A DNA stretch of 64,000 bases from Actinoplanes sp. TFC3 (GTDB taxonomy: Bacteria; Actinomycetota; Actinomycetes; Mycobacteriales; Micromonosporaceae). The stretch spans positions 2,771,794-2,835,793 of the forward strand of contig NZ_LOJP01000001.1 of the NCBI RefSeq assembly GCF_001553785.1, in the 5' to 3' direction. Made by a program: the position numbers and the translations under genes. The notes under the pieces are model-generated. The model saw only the letters and a list, made by a program, of their open reading frames with translations, did no database searches and was not told the origin of the DNA. Shown here one piece after another: positions 42,873 to 54,100 of this stretch; the stretch's first letter is position 1; the number at the start of each line of letters is the position of its first letter.

Positions 42873-45358
42873 GGGGTGAGCGCCGGGGGCAGCGGCAGCG
42901 TAAGCACCATGGTGAGACCTCCTCCGGGTGTTTCCTCGGGTCGCAGCGTGCCGTTCATCGCCTCGATGAGCCCCCGGGACAGGGCCAAACCGAGCCCGGC
43001 GCCGGTGTGGTTGTCACGGTCGCCGAGGCGCTGGAAGGGCAGGAAGACATCGTCCCAGCGGTCCTCGGGCAGGCCCGGGCCGTGGTCGATGACGCGCAGC
43101 TCAACTGTGCGTCCCAGGGCGCTGGCGGTGATGATGGGCGGCCGGTCGGCGGGGCTGTAGCGCTGGGCGTTGGTTACCACGTTGACCAGGATCCGCTCCA
43201 GCAGACCCGGGTCGGCGAAGAGATAGGGCAGCCCTTCGGGGACATGGACGATGACCGTACGCCCGGCAGGGCCCAGATCGTCCAGGGCGCGCGGGACCAC
43301 CTCGTCGGCACCCACCGCGATGGGGTGCACGCCGAGCGCGCCGGCCTGCAGGCGGCTCATGTCGAGCAGGTTCATCACCAGCCGGGTCAGCCGGTCCAGT
43401 GACTCGTCGGCGGTTTCCAGCAGCTCCGCGCGGTCCTCGTCGTCGAAGTGGACCTCATCGCTGCGCAGGCTGGCGACCGCCGCTTTCGCCGACGCCAGCG
43501 GCGTCCGCAGGTCATGGCTGACGGCGGCCAGCAAGGCGGTGCGCATCTTGTCCGCTTCGGCCAGCGGTTTGGCCGTTGCCGCCTGCGCTGTCAGCCGCTC
43601 CTGGCGCAGCGCGATCGCGGCCTGGGCGGCGAACGCTTCCACGATGCGCCGGTCGCTGGCCGCCAGCGTCCGCCCCTTGAGCAGCATGGTCAGCCCGTCA
43701 TCGACCTTGATCTCGGCGTCGGCGTCGGCGGTTCTGGTGCAGGCCGGCGTGCCGACCCCGGCGACGAGGACACCGCGCTCCAGCATGGTCACCGAGTCGA
43801 GCGCGAAGGTCTCCCGCAACCGTTGCAGCAGAGCCATCAGGGGGCGTTCACCGCGCAGCACGCTGCCGGCCACGGTGGCCAGGGTTTGCGCGTCGGCACC
43901 GGCCTGCGCGGCCTGGCGGGTCCGGCGGGCGGCGGTGTCGACAACCCAGCTCACGGCCAGGGCCACCACCACGAAGATGGCCAGGGCCAGCAGGTTGGTG
44001 CCCTCGGCGATGGTGAAGCGGCGCACCGGCGGGGTGAAGAGGTAGTTGAGCATCAGCGAACCGGCGACCGCGGCGAGCAGCGCCGGCCACAGCCCGCCGA
44101 TCAGCGCCACACCGATGACGGCGACCAGGAACAGCAGGATGTCGTTGGTCAGCGACAGACCCGGGCCGATGCTCAGCAAGGCGGCCAGCACAGGCAGTCC
44201 TGCCGCGACGGCCACGAACCCGGCGATGCGCCGGCGCCGGGACAGCGCTGCGGGCAGCTTGCGGCCCCGCCGTCCCGCGCCCGCACGTTCATGCGGGACC
44301 AGGTGCACGTCGATCGTGCCGGACAGCGCGGTGGTGGTGACGCCGACGCCCGGGGTGAGCAGTTGGGCGAGCCGGTTGCGACTGGAGGCGCCGAGCACGA
44401 TCTGGGTGGCGTTCACCGCCCGCGCGAAGTCCAGCAGCGCCTGCGGGATGTCCGAACCCACCACCAGGTGGTACGAGCCGCCGAGGCTTTCCGCGAGGAC
44501 CCGTTGCTTGGCCAGCCGGGCCGGGTCGGCGCCGTTCAGGCCATCATTGCGGGCAACGTGTACGGCCATCAAGTCGGCGCCCTTGTTACGCGCGGCAATG
44601 CGGGCTGCCCGGCGTACCAAAGTTTCGCCTTCAGGCCCGCCGGTCAGCGCGACCACGACGCGCTCGCGGGTCTCCCACGTCTTGTCGATCTTGTTGTCGG
44701 CCCGGTACTTGTCGAGCTGGTCCTCGACCTTGTCGGCCAGCCACAGCAGGGCAAGTTCGCGAAGAGCAGTCAGATTTCCGGTACGGAAGTAGTTGCCGAG
44801 CGCCGCGTCGATCTTCTCCGGCCGGTAGATGTTGCCGTGCGCCATCCGCCGGCGCAGCGCCTCGGGGGTCATGTCGACCAACTCGACCTGCTCGGCGGCG
44901 CGCACGATCGCGTCCGGCACGGTTTCGCGCTGCTCGACGCCGGTGATCTGGGCGACCACGTCGTTGAGCGATTCGAGGTGCTGCACGTTGACAGTGGTCA
45001 GCACGTCGATCCCGGCATCGAGCAGCTCCTGCACGTCCGCCCAGCGCTTGGCGTTACGCGCCCCGGGAACATTGGTGTGGGCGAGCTCGTCCACCACCAC
45101 GAGCTCGGGTTTGCGGGTGAGGATGGCGTCGAGGTCCATCTCGGTGAAGCCGGCACCGCGGTAGCGCATCTCGGTGCGCGCAACGACTTCCAGGTCACCG
45201 ATCATGGCTTCGGTGTGCCGGCGCCCGTGCGTCTCCACCAGGCCGATGACCACGTCGGTGCCGCGCTGGGCGCGCCGGTGCGCCTCCTCCAGCATCGTGT
45301 ACGTCTTGCCGACCCCCGGTGCGGCGCCGAGGTAGATCCGCAGTTCCCCACGTGCCAT
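42869..45358 (-). CDS. kdpD: KdpD sensor histidine kinase
   Basis: K+-sensing kinase of 829 residues. N-terminal KdpD domain with ATP-binding GAAPGVGKTYTMLEEAHRRA and VELVDMTPEALRRRMAHGNI, a universal-stress-protein-like domain (~250-365), four transmembrane helices (~390-490), a GAF-like domain, then HisKA with the phospho-His in AVSHDLRTPLASA and an HATPase domain ending DHGPGLPEDRWDDVFLPF and GAGLGLAL. All parts of full-length KdpD are present. Phosphorylates KdpE. Separated from kdpC by 6 bp. Confidence 0.95.
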   Translation of the reverse strand: MARGELRIYLGAAPGVGKTYTMLEEAHRRAQRGTDVVIGLVETHGRRHTEAMIGDLEVVARTEMRYRGAGFTEMDLDAILTRKPELVVVDELAHTNVPGARNAKRWADVQELLDAGIDVLTTVNVQHLESLNDVVAQITGVEQRETVPDAIVRAAEQVELVDMTPEALRRRMAHGNIYRPEKIDAALGNYFRTGNLTALRELALLWLADKVEDQLDKYRADNKIDKTWETRERVVVALTGGPEGETLVRRAARIAARNKGADLMAVHVARNDGLNGADPARLAKQRVLAESLGGSYHLVVGSDIPQALLDFARAVNATQIVLGASSRNRLAQLLTPGVGVTTTALSGTIDVHLVPHERAGAGRRGRKLPAALSRRRRIAGFVAVAAGLPVLAALLSIGPGLSLTNDILLFLVAVIGVALIGGLWPALLAAVAGSLMLNYLFTPPVRRFTIAEGTNLLALAIFVVVALAVSWVVDTAARRTRQAAQAGADAQTLATVAGSVLRGERPLMALLQRLRETFALDSVTMLERGVLVAGVGTPACTRTADADAEIKVDDGLTMLLKGRTLAASDRRIVEAFAAQAAIALRQERLTAQAATAKPLAEADKMRTALLAAVSHDLRTPLASAKAAVASLRSDEVHFDDEDRAELLETADESLDRLTRLVMNLLDMSRLQAGALGVHPIAVGADEVVPRALDDLGPAGRTVIVHVPEGLPYLFADPGLLERILVNVVTNAQRYSPADRPPIITASALGRTVELRVIDHGPGLPEDRWDDVFLPFQRLGDRDNHTGAGLGLALSRGLIEAMNGTLRPEETPGGGLTMVLTLPLPPALTP

Positions 45359-45364
45359 GCGCTA

Positions 45365-46228
45365 TCAGGTCCGGTCCAGAGCCAGGTTCAGTTCGAGGGT
45401 GTTGACGGCGGGCTCGCCCAGCAAGCCGAGGGCGCGGTCGTCGGTGTGCTGCTTGATCAGGGTACGGACCCGGTCCTCGGTGAGGGCGCGTTCCCGGGCG
45501 ATCCGCGGGATCTGCAGCGCGGCGTACTGCGGGCTGATGTGCGGGTCGAGGCCACTGGCACCGGCGGTTACCGCGTCGGCCGGGACTGCCGGGTGGGCCG
45601 GCGCCGTACCCCTGATCGGGGTTATCACGCCGCCGAGGGCCTGGTAGTCCTCGCCGATCTTCGCGGGCTCGACGGTCACCCCCGCGTAGCCGGCCAGAAA
45701 CGGGGTGCTGGTCTGGTTCACCGACACCACACGGGTGACCGGGCCGGCGAAGCCGTCGCGGTGGAACACGGCCAGCACCGCTCCGACGCCGTCCGCGGTG
45801 CAGTACGGGCGGCTGCCGTCGACACCTTCGAGCCGGCCCACCGCGAGGCTGCGCGCGCAGACCTGGGTCAGCAGGCTGGGCGAGGCGTCGCCGGGGTTGC
45901 CGGACAGGGTGTCGACGACGCTTTCCGGGCCCAGGTTGCTGGCCGAGGTCGCCGTGGGGTCGTAGCCGTCGCCGGCTGCGGAGGGCCGGGACTGGAAGTA
46001 GCGCGGGTCGGGGTTGCCGTCGGCATCGGTGAAGGACTGACCGATCAGTCTGCTGCCGACAACCGTGCCGTTGACGTGCAGCAGCGAACCGTCGGCGCGC
46101 CCGGAGAGTCCGGGCAGGCGGCCGGCGGCGACCAGCAGCAGCGGGTAGGCCAGGCCCAGCAGCACGGTGAAGACGAGCAGGGCACGCAGTGCGGCGAGGT
46201 GCTGCGAAATCCAAGAAGGCAGTCGCAT
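45365..46228 (-). CDS. kdpC: KdpC subunit of K+-transporting ATPase
   Basis: Assembly and potassium-affinity subunit of 287 residues with one N-terminal transmembrane helix (ALRALLVFTVLLGLAYPLLL). Family motifs: GSRLIGQSFTDADGNPDPRY, FQSRPSA, and near the C terminus SGLDPHISPQYAALQIPRIA and LGEPAVNTLELNLAL. It is about 100 residues longer than E. coli KdpC owing to an insertion after the DTLSGNPG region, common in actinobacterial versions. Sits 5 bp after kdpB. Confidence 0.95.
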   Translation of the reverse strand: MRLPSWISQHLAALRALLVFTVLLGLAYPLLLVAAGRLPGLSGRADGSLLHVNGTVVGSRLIGQSFTDADGNPDPRYFQSRPSAAGDGYDPTATSASNLGPESVVDTLSGNPGDASPSLLTQVCARSLAVGRLEGVDGSRPYCTADGVGAVLAVFHRDGFAGPVTRVVSVNQTSTPFLAGYAGVTVEPAKIGEDYQALGGVITPIRGTAPAHPAVPADAVTAGASGLDPHISPQYAALQIPRIARERALTEDRVRTLIKQHTDDRALGLLGEPAVNTLELNLALDRT

Positions 46229-46233
46229 GAGTC

Positions 46234-48371
<2,138 letters not shown>

Positions 48372-48375
<4 letters not shown>

Positions 48376-50048
48376 GCCAGGGCCTCGGCGATCGGGCCCA
48401 GGGCGAGGGCGGGCAGGAAGGTGAGCGCGACGAGCACGACGGTCACGCCGACGACCATGCCGACGAACAGCGGCTGGTGGGTGGGCATCGTGCCCTCGGT
48501 CTCCGGAGCCGGTTGCTGTTCGGCGAGCGCCCCGGCCAGGGCCAGCACCAGCACGATCGGCAGGAACCGCCCGAGCAGCATGGCCAGCCCCAGCGCGGTA
48601 TCCCACCAGGGCGTGTTCACCGTGATGCCGCCGAAGGCCGAGCCGTTGTTGTTTGCCGCGCTGGTGAAGGCGTAAAGCACCTCGGACAGCGCGTGCGGCC
48701 CGGTGTTGAGCGCTGTGCTGTTGTGCCCGGTGGCGAACGCTGTGGCCGTACCTGTCAGCACCAGCGCCGGCGTGACCAAGAAATAGCTGGACGCCAGCTT
48801 CATCTCCTGCGCGCCGATTTTCTTGCCCAGATATTCAGGGGTACGTCCCACCATCAGCCCCGCCACGAACACCGTGATGATCGCCAGGACCAGCAGGCCG
48901 TACAGGCCGGAGCCGGTGCCGCCCGGAGCCACCTCCCCGAGCATCATGTTGACCATCGGCATCATCCCGCCCAGCGACGTGTACGAGTCGTGAAACGAGT
49001 TCACCGCCCCGGTCGACGTCAACGTGGTAGCAGCAGCAAACGTGGCTGAGCCCGGAACACCGAAGCGCACATCCTTGCCCTCCATCGCCGCGCCGGCCGC
49101 CTGCGGCACCGTGCCACCGCCGTGCAGCTCGAAGCCAACGGTCAACGCCGTGGACGCGATCGCCAGCACGGCCATCACCGCGACGATGGCGTACCCCTGC
49201 CGGTTCTGCCCGGCCATGCGGCCGAACACCCGGGGCAGGCTGAACGGGATCAATAAGATGAGGAACACCTGAAGCCAGTTCGTCCAGGTGGCCGGATTCT
49301 CGTACGGGTGCGCCGAGTTGGTGTTGTAGAACCCCCCGCCGTTGGTGCCCAGCAGCTTGATGACTTCCTGCGAGGCAACCGGCCCGCCGGTGAGATGCTG
49401 CGTGGCGCCGGTCAACGTCGTCGCGTCGGTGCCGCCGGACAGGTTCTGCACCACGCCCCCGGCCATGAACACGAGGGCGAACAGCACGCTGACCGGCACG
49501 AGGATGCGCAGCGTGATTCTTGTCAGGTCCACCCAGAAGTTGCCCAGGGTGGCGGGGGTTGCTGGGTTGCGGGCCTGACCTGGTGCTTTTCGGGCCGCGA
49601 ATCCTCGGATGAGGGCCACGGCGACCGCGATGCCGACGCTCGCGGACACGAAGTTCTGCACCGCGAGCCCGGCCATCTGCGCCAGGTGGCCCATCGTCGA
49701 CTCGCCCGAGTAAGCCTGCCAGTTCGTGTTCGACACGAAGCTGACCGCGGTGTTCCAAGCAACGTGGTCGGTGACCGGCGGCAGCCCCAGCGAAAGCCAA
49801 AGCTTGTCCTGTACCCGCAACAAGATGTAGAGGAAGAGCACGGAAAGCACGGAGAACGCAAGGACGCTGCGCGCGTACACGCCCCAGGTTTGCTGTGCCT
49901 TCGGGTCCACCCCGACGAGCCTGTAGAGCACCCGCTCGGCCCGGGCATCAGCGGTGCCCGCGATGGCGCGGTACAGGTAGTCACCGAACGGCCGGTAGAC
50001 CACCACGAGAGCGAGCACGAGCGTACCGGGGAAAATCCACCCGGCCAT
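48372..50048 (-). CDS. kdpA: KdpA, potassium-binding subunit
   Basis: Channel-like K+-translocating subunit of 558 residues, about ten helices, with selectivity-filter loops visible as [29 protein letters not shown] and [13 protein letters not shown]. Mediates high-affinity K+ entry with energy from KdpB. Its start shares one base with the kdpF stop (TGATG), so translation is coupled. Confidence 0.95.
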
Positions 50049-50137
50049 CAGAACTTCTCCGGAAACAGCAGGGCGGACACCATGAAGCCACCCAGCAGAA
50101 CGGCCATGATCAGGCCAACAAGATTGACGGCACTCAC
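50048..50137 (-). CDS. kdpF: KdpF, small stabilising subunit (29 aa)
   Basis: Single-helix peptide [20 protein letters not shown], ending LLFPEKF, the classic KdpF ending. It stabilises the KdpFABC complex in the membrane. GTG start; the stop overlaps the kdpA start by one base. Confidence 0.93.
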   Translation of the reverse strand: MSAVNLVGLIMAVLLGGFMVSALLFPEKF

Positions 50138-50217
50138 GAGCGCTCGACCGCCCGGATCAGCACGGTAAGCGCGGCAAACAGCGCCACCGTGAGAAGGACG
50201 AACACGACGTCGGCCAC
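50134..50217 (-). CDS. 27-residue membrane peptide upstream of kdpF
   Basis: GTG start with AGGAG 6 bases upstream. The peptide is [20 protein letters not shown] followed by RAVERS, one transmembrane helix and a basic tail. The stop codon (TGA) overlaps the kdpF GTG start in a GTGA, so it is translationally coupled to kdpF. Similar very small frames precede kdpF in other actinomycetes as far as I recall. It is probably an extra subunit or leader of the Kdp complex; there is no experimental evidence I can cite. Confidence 0.7.
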   Translation of the reverse strand: MADVVFVLLTVALFAALTVLIRAVERS

Positions 50218-50468
50218 GGAGGTCTCCTAGCGAGGGGTACGGGCTGAACTGCTGCCATCAGCACAGCGCGCCCAGAACTCCCCGTCATCGGCGTTCACGC
50301 GATGACTACGCAGCAACCCGCCATCTTGACGCCTTCTTAACGCCCCAGGTGGTGCCCATCACCGCCGCAAGCACCACTCACCTTGTGACCAGCGCGACAA
50401 ACCCACCGGCAATTCGCGTGCTGCAAGGAGCCGGGAACTTCCGCGATGAGCCGCCCGACCAACCAATC

Positions 50469-51011
50469 ATGCGTATCCCGATCAGAGCCCTCCTGACGCT
50501 GACCGTCCTCGCCCTCGCCGGCTGCGGTGGCACCGGTGCCACCGCCGGCAACACCACTCCCAGCAACGCCGCCGCAGCACCCGCGACCAGCTCCAGCGCG
50601 GTGCTGACCATCAAGGACCCCTGGGTGAAGGCGGCCAAGGCGGGCGCGATGACCGCTGCGTTCGGCGTCCTGGTGAACGACACGGCGGCCGAAGTCACCG
50701 TGGTCAGCGCCGAGTCGCCGGCGTCGCCGATGGAACTGCACGAGATGACCATGAAAGGCGGCAAGATGGTGATGCAGCCCAAGCAGGGCGGCTTCGTCAT
50801 CAAGGCGAAGAGCACCCACGAGCTCAACCCGGGCGGCGACCACCTGATGCTGATGAAGCCGGACGCCGAGATCGCCGCCGGTGACGAGGTGTCGTTCACG
50901 CTCGAGCTCGCCGACGGCAGCACGGTCGCGTTCACCGCCATCGCCAAGCCCTTCGCCGGCGCCGGGGAGAGCTATGACCCGGGCATGTCGATGCCGAGCG
51001 CCGCGCAGTGA
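50469..51011 (+). CDS. PCuAC copper chaperone lipoprotein
   Basis: Extracytoplasmic copper(I) chaperone of 180 residues. A lipoprotein signal with lipobox LAGC (LLTLTVLALAGCGGTG) is followed by a Thr/Ala-rich linker and the PCuAC domain. The copper motif H-(x)n-M-(x)n-HxM is visible: ELHEMTMKGGKMVMQP and later GGDHLMLM. ATG 50469 is chosen because it begins the signal peptide; the frame continues upstream without homology. The stop overlaps the DyP peroxidase start as GTGA. In Streptomyces the equivalent pair, ECuC and DtpA, works with Sco and CopC/D in delivering copper to oxidases. Confidence 0.88.
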   Translation: MRIPIRALLTLTVLALAGCGGTGATAGNTTPSNAAAAPATSSSAVLTIKDPWVKAAKAGAMTAAFGVLVNDTAAEVTVVSAESPASPMELHEMTMKGGKMVMQPKQGGFVIKAKSTHELNPGGDHLMLMKPDAEIAAGDEVSFTLELADGSTVAFTAIAKPFAGAGESYDPGMSMPSAAQ

Positions 51012-52138
51012 CGTCGCTGAGCCGCCGGCTCTTCCTGGGCGGCGCGGGAGCGGCAGCGGTTGCGCTGAAAGAAAACACAACAGCAGAACCCCCTGATATG
51101 GGTACGGCCACAGTCCCGTTCCACGGCCCCCGCCAAGCCGGCGTGGCCCAGGACCCGCCGGCTCACGCCGCGTTCGTCGCGTTCACCCTCGCCACCGGCA
51201 CCGACCGGCGCGCGCTGGGCCGGATGCTGCGCCTGCTCAGCGACGACGCGGCCCGGCTCACCCAGGGCACCCCTGCCCTGGGTGACACCGACGCGACCCT
51301 GGCCACCCTGCCCGCCCGCCTGAGCGTCACCTTCGGCTTCGGACCCGGCCTGTACCGCGCCGCCGGGCTGGCCTCCCCCGTTGCCGATCTGCCGAAGTTC
51401 CCCATCGACCGGCTCGAGAAGCGCTGGTCCGGCGGTGACCTGCTGCTGCAGATCTGCTCCGACGACCCGCTCACCGTGGCACACACCCAACGCATGCTCG
51501 TCAAGGACGCCCGCCCGTTCGCCGCGGTGCGCTGGGTGCAGCAGGGTTTCCGGCGCAGCCCCGGCGTGCAGGCCCCCGGGCACACCCAGCGCAACGTGCT
51601 CGGCCAGCTCGACGGCACCGCCAACCCGCGCGGCGCCGAGGTGGACACCGCGGTGTGGAACCCGGACGGCTCCACCACGCTGGTGCTGCGTCGCATCCGA
51701 GCCGAGATCGAGAAGTGGGACCTGCTCTCGGGCACCGACAAGGAGAATGCCACCGGCCGGCGCCTGGCGTCCGGTGCCCCGCTGAGCGGCACCGGCGAGC
51801 ACGACGAACCCGATTTCACCGCGCTGGACGACGCCGGGCTGCCCACGATGCCCGACTACGCCCACGTCACCCGCGCCCGGGTCACCGATCCGGCGCAGAA
51901 GATCCTGCGGCGACCGTACAACTATGACGGCGTTCCGGATGCTCTCGGCCGCCCCGACGCGGGCCTGCTGTTCGCTTCTTACCAGCGCGACATCGCCCGG
52001 CAGTTCGTGCCGATCCAGCAGCGCCTGGCCGACAAGGACCTGCTCAACCAGTGGATCACCCCGATCGGCTCGGCGGTGTTCGCGGTACCGCCGGGCTGCC
52101 CCGAAGGCGGCTGGATCGGGCAGCAGGCGCTGGGCTGA
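51008..52138 (+). CDS. DyP-type haem peroxidase, Tat-exported (DtpA/EfeB-like)
   Basis: Haem peroxidase of 376 residues exported by Tat (SLSRRLFLGGAGAAAVA). The family motif GxxDG is GQLDGTANP near residue 199, followed by the distal Arg region and the haem region YAHVTRARVTDP with RRPYNYDG. C-terminal part FASYQRDIARQFVPIQQRLA matches DyP class A. It starts inside the stop of the PCuAC gene, so both act outside the membrane and probably share a copper- or oxidase-related task. Confidence 0.9.
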   Translation: MTSLSRRLFLGGAGAAAVALKENTTAEPPDMGTATVPFHGPRQAGVAQDPPAHAAFVAFTLATGTDRRALGRMLRLLSDDAARLTQGTPALGDTDATLATLPARLSVTFGFGPGLYRAAGLASPVADLPKFPIDRLEKRWSGGDLLLQICSDDPLTVAHTQRMLVKDARPFAAVRWVQQGFRRSPGVQAPGHTQRNVLGQLDGTANPRGAEVDTAVWNPDGSTTLVLRRIRAEIEKWDLLSGTDKENATGRRLASGAPLSGTGEHDEPDFTALDDAGLPTMPDYAHVTRARVTDPAQKILRRPYNYDGVPDALGRPDAGLLFASYQRDIARQFVPIQQRLADKDLLNQWITPIGSAVFAVPPGCPEGGWIGQQALG

Positions 52139-52147
52139 ACGCGGCGC

Positions 52148-52762
52148 TCACCGGTTGCCGGGCACCTGGTCCTTCACGTCGTCGTAGCCGGCCTCGCCAG
52201 GCGCCGGCGCCGGGGCGTAGATCACCCGGAGGACGCCGGTCGGGAAGGCCTCGGTGGCGATGACCGTCAAGTGGTACGGCGCTTCGCCCTCGTCGAACAG
52301 TTTGCGGCCCTTGCGCGCGGCGACCGGGTGCACCAGCAGGCGCAGCTCGTCGACCAGACCGGCGGCCAGCAGTTGCTGCACCACGGAGATCGAACCCGGG
52401 ATCAGGATGCCCTTGCTGCCCGCGTCGGCCTTGAGCGCGGTGACCGCCTCCACGAGGTCGCCGCCGATCAGCTCGGACGCACGCCAGCTGAACTCCAGCG
52501 GCTGACGCGAAACCACAACCTTGCGGATGTCGCCGAGCTGCTTGGCGAACGCCGCGTCGTCCCCGCCGGCCACCTCCCGCTCGGGCCACGCGCCGGCGAA
52601 GCTGTCGTAGGTCACCCGCCCGATCAGCAGCACATCGGCGGTGTTGTAGTCCTCCTCGACGCTGCGACCCATGTTCTCGTCGAAGTACGGGAAGTGCCAG
52701 CTGGGGTCGATCTCGGCAACGCCGTCGGCCGAGATGAACAGGGTGGAGATGACCTTCGCCAT
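52148..52762 (-). CDS. Dihydrofolate reductase-fold family protein (RibD C-terminal type)
   Basis: Soluble NADPH-dependent reductase-like protein of 204 residues: VISTLFISADGVAEID, ADVLLIGRVTYDSFAGAWPE, DIRKVVVSRQPL, GILIPGSISVVQQLLAAGLV and DELRLLVHPVAARKGRKLFD are family landmarks. The group is large in actinobacteria and mostly uncharacterised; substrates are not folate in general. AAAGGA precedes the ATG. It faces the peroxidase gene tail to tail 9 bp away. Confidence 0.88.
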   Translation of the reverse strand: MAKVISTLFISADGVAEIDPSWHFPYFDENMGRSVEEDYNTADVLLIGRVTYDSFAGAWPEREVAGGDDAAFAKQLGDIRKVVVSRQPLEFSWRASELIGGDLVEAVTALKADAGSKGILIPGSISVVQQLLAAGLVDELRLLVHPVAARKGRKLFDEGEAPYHLTVIATEAFPTGVLRVIYAPAPAPGEAGYDDVKDQVPGNR

Positions 52763-52897
52763 GGTGCCGGTTCCTTTCGCTGAAACTCTGTCGACCATCA
52801 GACCGGGCCCGCCGCGCAAACTCATCGGCGGCGACGAACCAAATTCGAACGAGACCGGCGCGGGGACGGCCGCGCAGAGGCGTGGCACAGTAGCTCT

Positions 52898-53368
52898 GTG
52901 ATCGATGATGAGCCGGTGCGTGCCGGGCAGACCGGTGATCGGGCGGCGATCGCGGCTGTTGTGCGTACCTTCTTCGCTGCTTTTACTTCCGAGGGGGACT
53001 GTGTGGCCCGCCTTGATGCGCTGCGGGAGGTCTTTCTGCCGCAGGCGGTGATCGTCAAGACGTGCGGAGGCGAGCCCGAGGTGTACGCGGTCAACAGCTT
53101 CATCGCGCCACGGCAAGCGCTGCTGAGCGGGGGCCGGCTGACCGGCTTCTCCGAGTGGGAGCTGACCGGGCGCACCGAGGTGTTCGGCGACATCGCGCAG
53201 CACTTCTGCAGCTACGCCAAGGAGGGCGTGCAGGACGGCGTCCCGTTCACGGGGCGAGGGATGAAAACGCTGCAGTTCGTCCGGACGTCGGCCGGTTGGC
53301 GGATCAGCGCCGCGGCGTGGGACGACGAGCGGGATGGCCTGGTCGTGGAGCCGCCCGCCGCAGGCTGA
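52898..53368 (+). CDS. SnoaL/DUF4440-like (NTF2-fold) protein
   Basis: Protein of 156 residues with the NTF2-like cone: DRAAIAAVVRTFFAAFTSEG, FLPQAVIVKTCGGEPEVYAV, ELTGRTEVFGDIAQHFCSYA, GRGMKTLQFVRTSAGWRISA and AAWDDERDG. Such proteins bind or isomerise small molecules, or act as regulators. No partner gene suggests a substrate. It is transcribed away from the DHFR-like gene. Confidence 0.8.
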   Translation: MIDDEPVRAGQTGDRAAIAAVVRTFFAAFTSEGDCVARLDALREVFLPQAVIVKTCGGEPEVYAVNSFIAPRQALLSGGRLTGFSEWELTGRTEVFGDIAQHFCSYAKEGVQDGVPFTGRGMKTLQFVRTSAGWRISAAAWDDERDGLVVEPPAAG

Positions 53369-53440
53369 CCCCGCAGGATGGCACCGAAGCAGCACCGCAC
53401 CGCTGCCATCGGTTCACCGCAGCCGGAGCGCGCGGGTCGC

Positions 53441-54100
53441 TCAGGGCAGGCTGCGGTGGATTGCTTCGGCCGTACCCTCCGGATCGTGCAGCATGTGAAG
53501 GTGGTTGCCGGTCAGCTCTGTGGTTGGCCAGCCCCGGCTCTCCGCCTCCCGGCACTCGTCCGCGTAGGTCTCGCCGAAGGCCACATACGCTGCCGGAACG
53601 CGGGACCAGTCCGCGCTCACCGCAACGGTTTCCTCGAAGTAGGACAACGGCAGTCGCTGCTGCTCAGCGGCAACTTGCGCCCGTACCTCAGCATCCGGGA
53701 ACAACGCCGCCACGTCCTCCTGCGCCCACCACTCGGTCCACGGCGGCAGCATCCCGTCAGGGTCGGCGAGGTCCCGCAGCAGGACCAGCAAGGGCTCCGG
53801 CGCGACGGGTACGTCCCCAGCGCGCCCCGGCAGCACAGCGTCCACGAACACGCAGGCGGCAACCGAGCGGACCGCAACAATCCCCGGCACATAAAGCCCG
53901 GCGTTGCTGTGCGGCACCACGAAGTAAGGGCGGTCGTCGGGCAACCCGTCCAGGTAGCGCGACTGCACCTCCGCAGTGGAGGATCCGCGACCATCAGCGG
54001 TGATCACGTCCCAGCCCCGCCGGGTCAGCGCCGCGTGCACGGGCTGCCAGACCGCCGGGCCGAGCAGGGCGCTGGGCAGCAGCGCGATCGTGGGCTTCAT
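53441..54100 (-). CDS. Alpha/beta hydrolase
   Basis: Serine hydrolase of 219 residues. The nucleophile elbow is VPHSNAGLY (Ser65; the Gly before Ser is replaced by His-Ser-Asn), later Asp in ADWSRVPAAYVAFGETYADE and His in NHLHMLHDPEG. It is compact, with a short lid. The start overlaps the stop of the alcohol dehydrogenase gene by 4 bp (ATGA), so both are co-transcribed and may act in one small catabolic step. Confidence 0.85.
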   Translation of the reverse strand: MKPTIALLPSALLGPAVWQPVHAALTRRGWDVITADGRGSSTAEVQSRYLDGLPDDRPYFVVPHSNAGLYVPGIVAVRSVAACVFVDAVLPGRAGDVPVAPEPLLVLLRDLADPDGMLPPWTEWWAQEDVAALFPDAEVRAQVAAEQQRLPLSYFEETVAVSADWSRVPAAYVAFGETYADECREAESRGWPTTELTGNHLHMLHDPEGTAEAIHRSLP

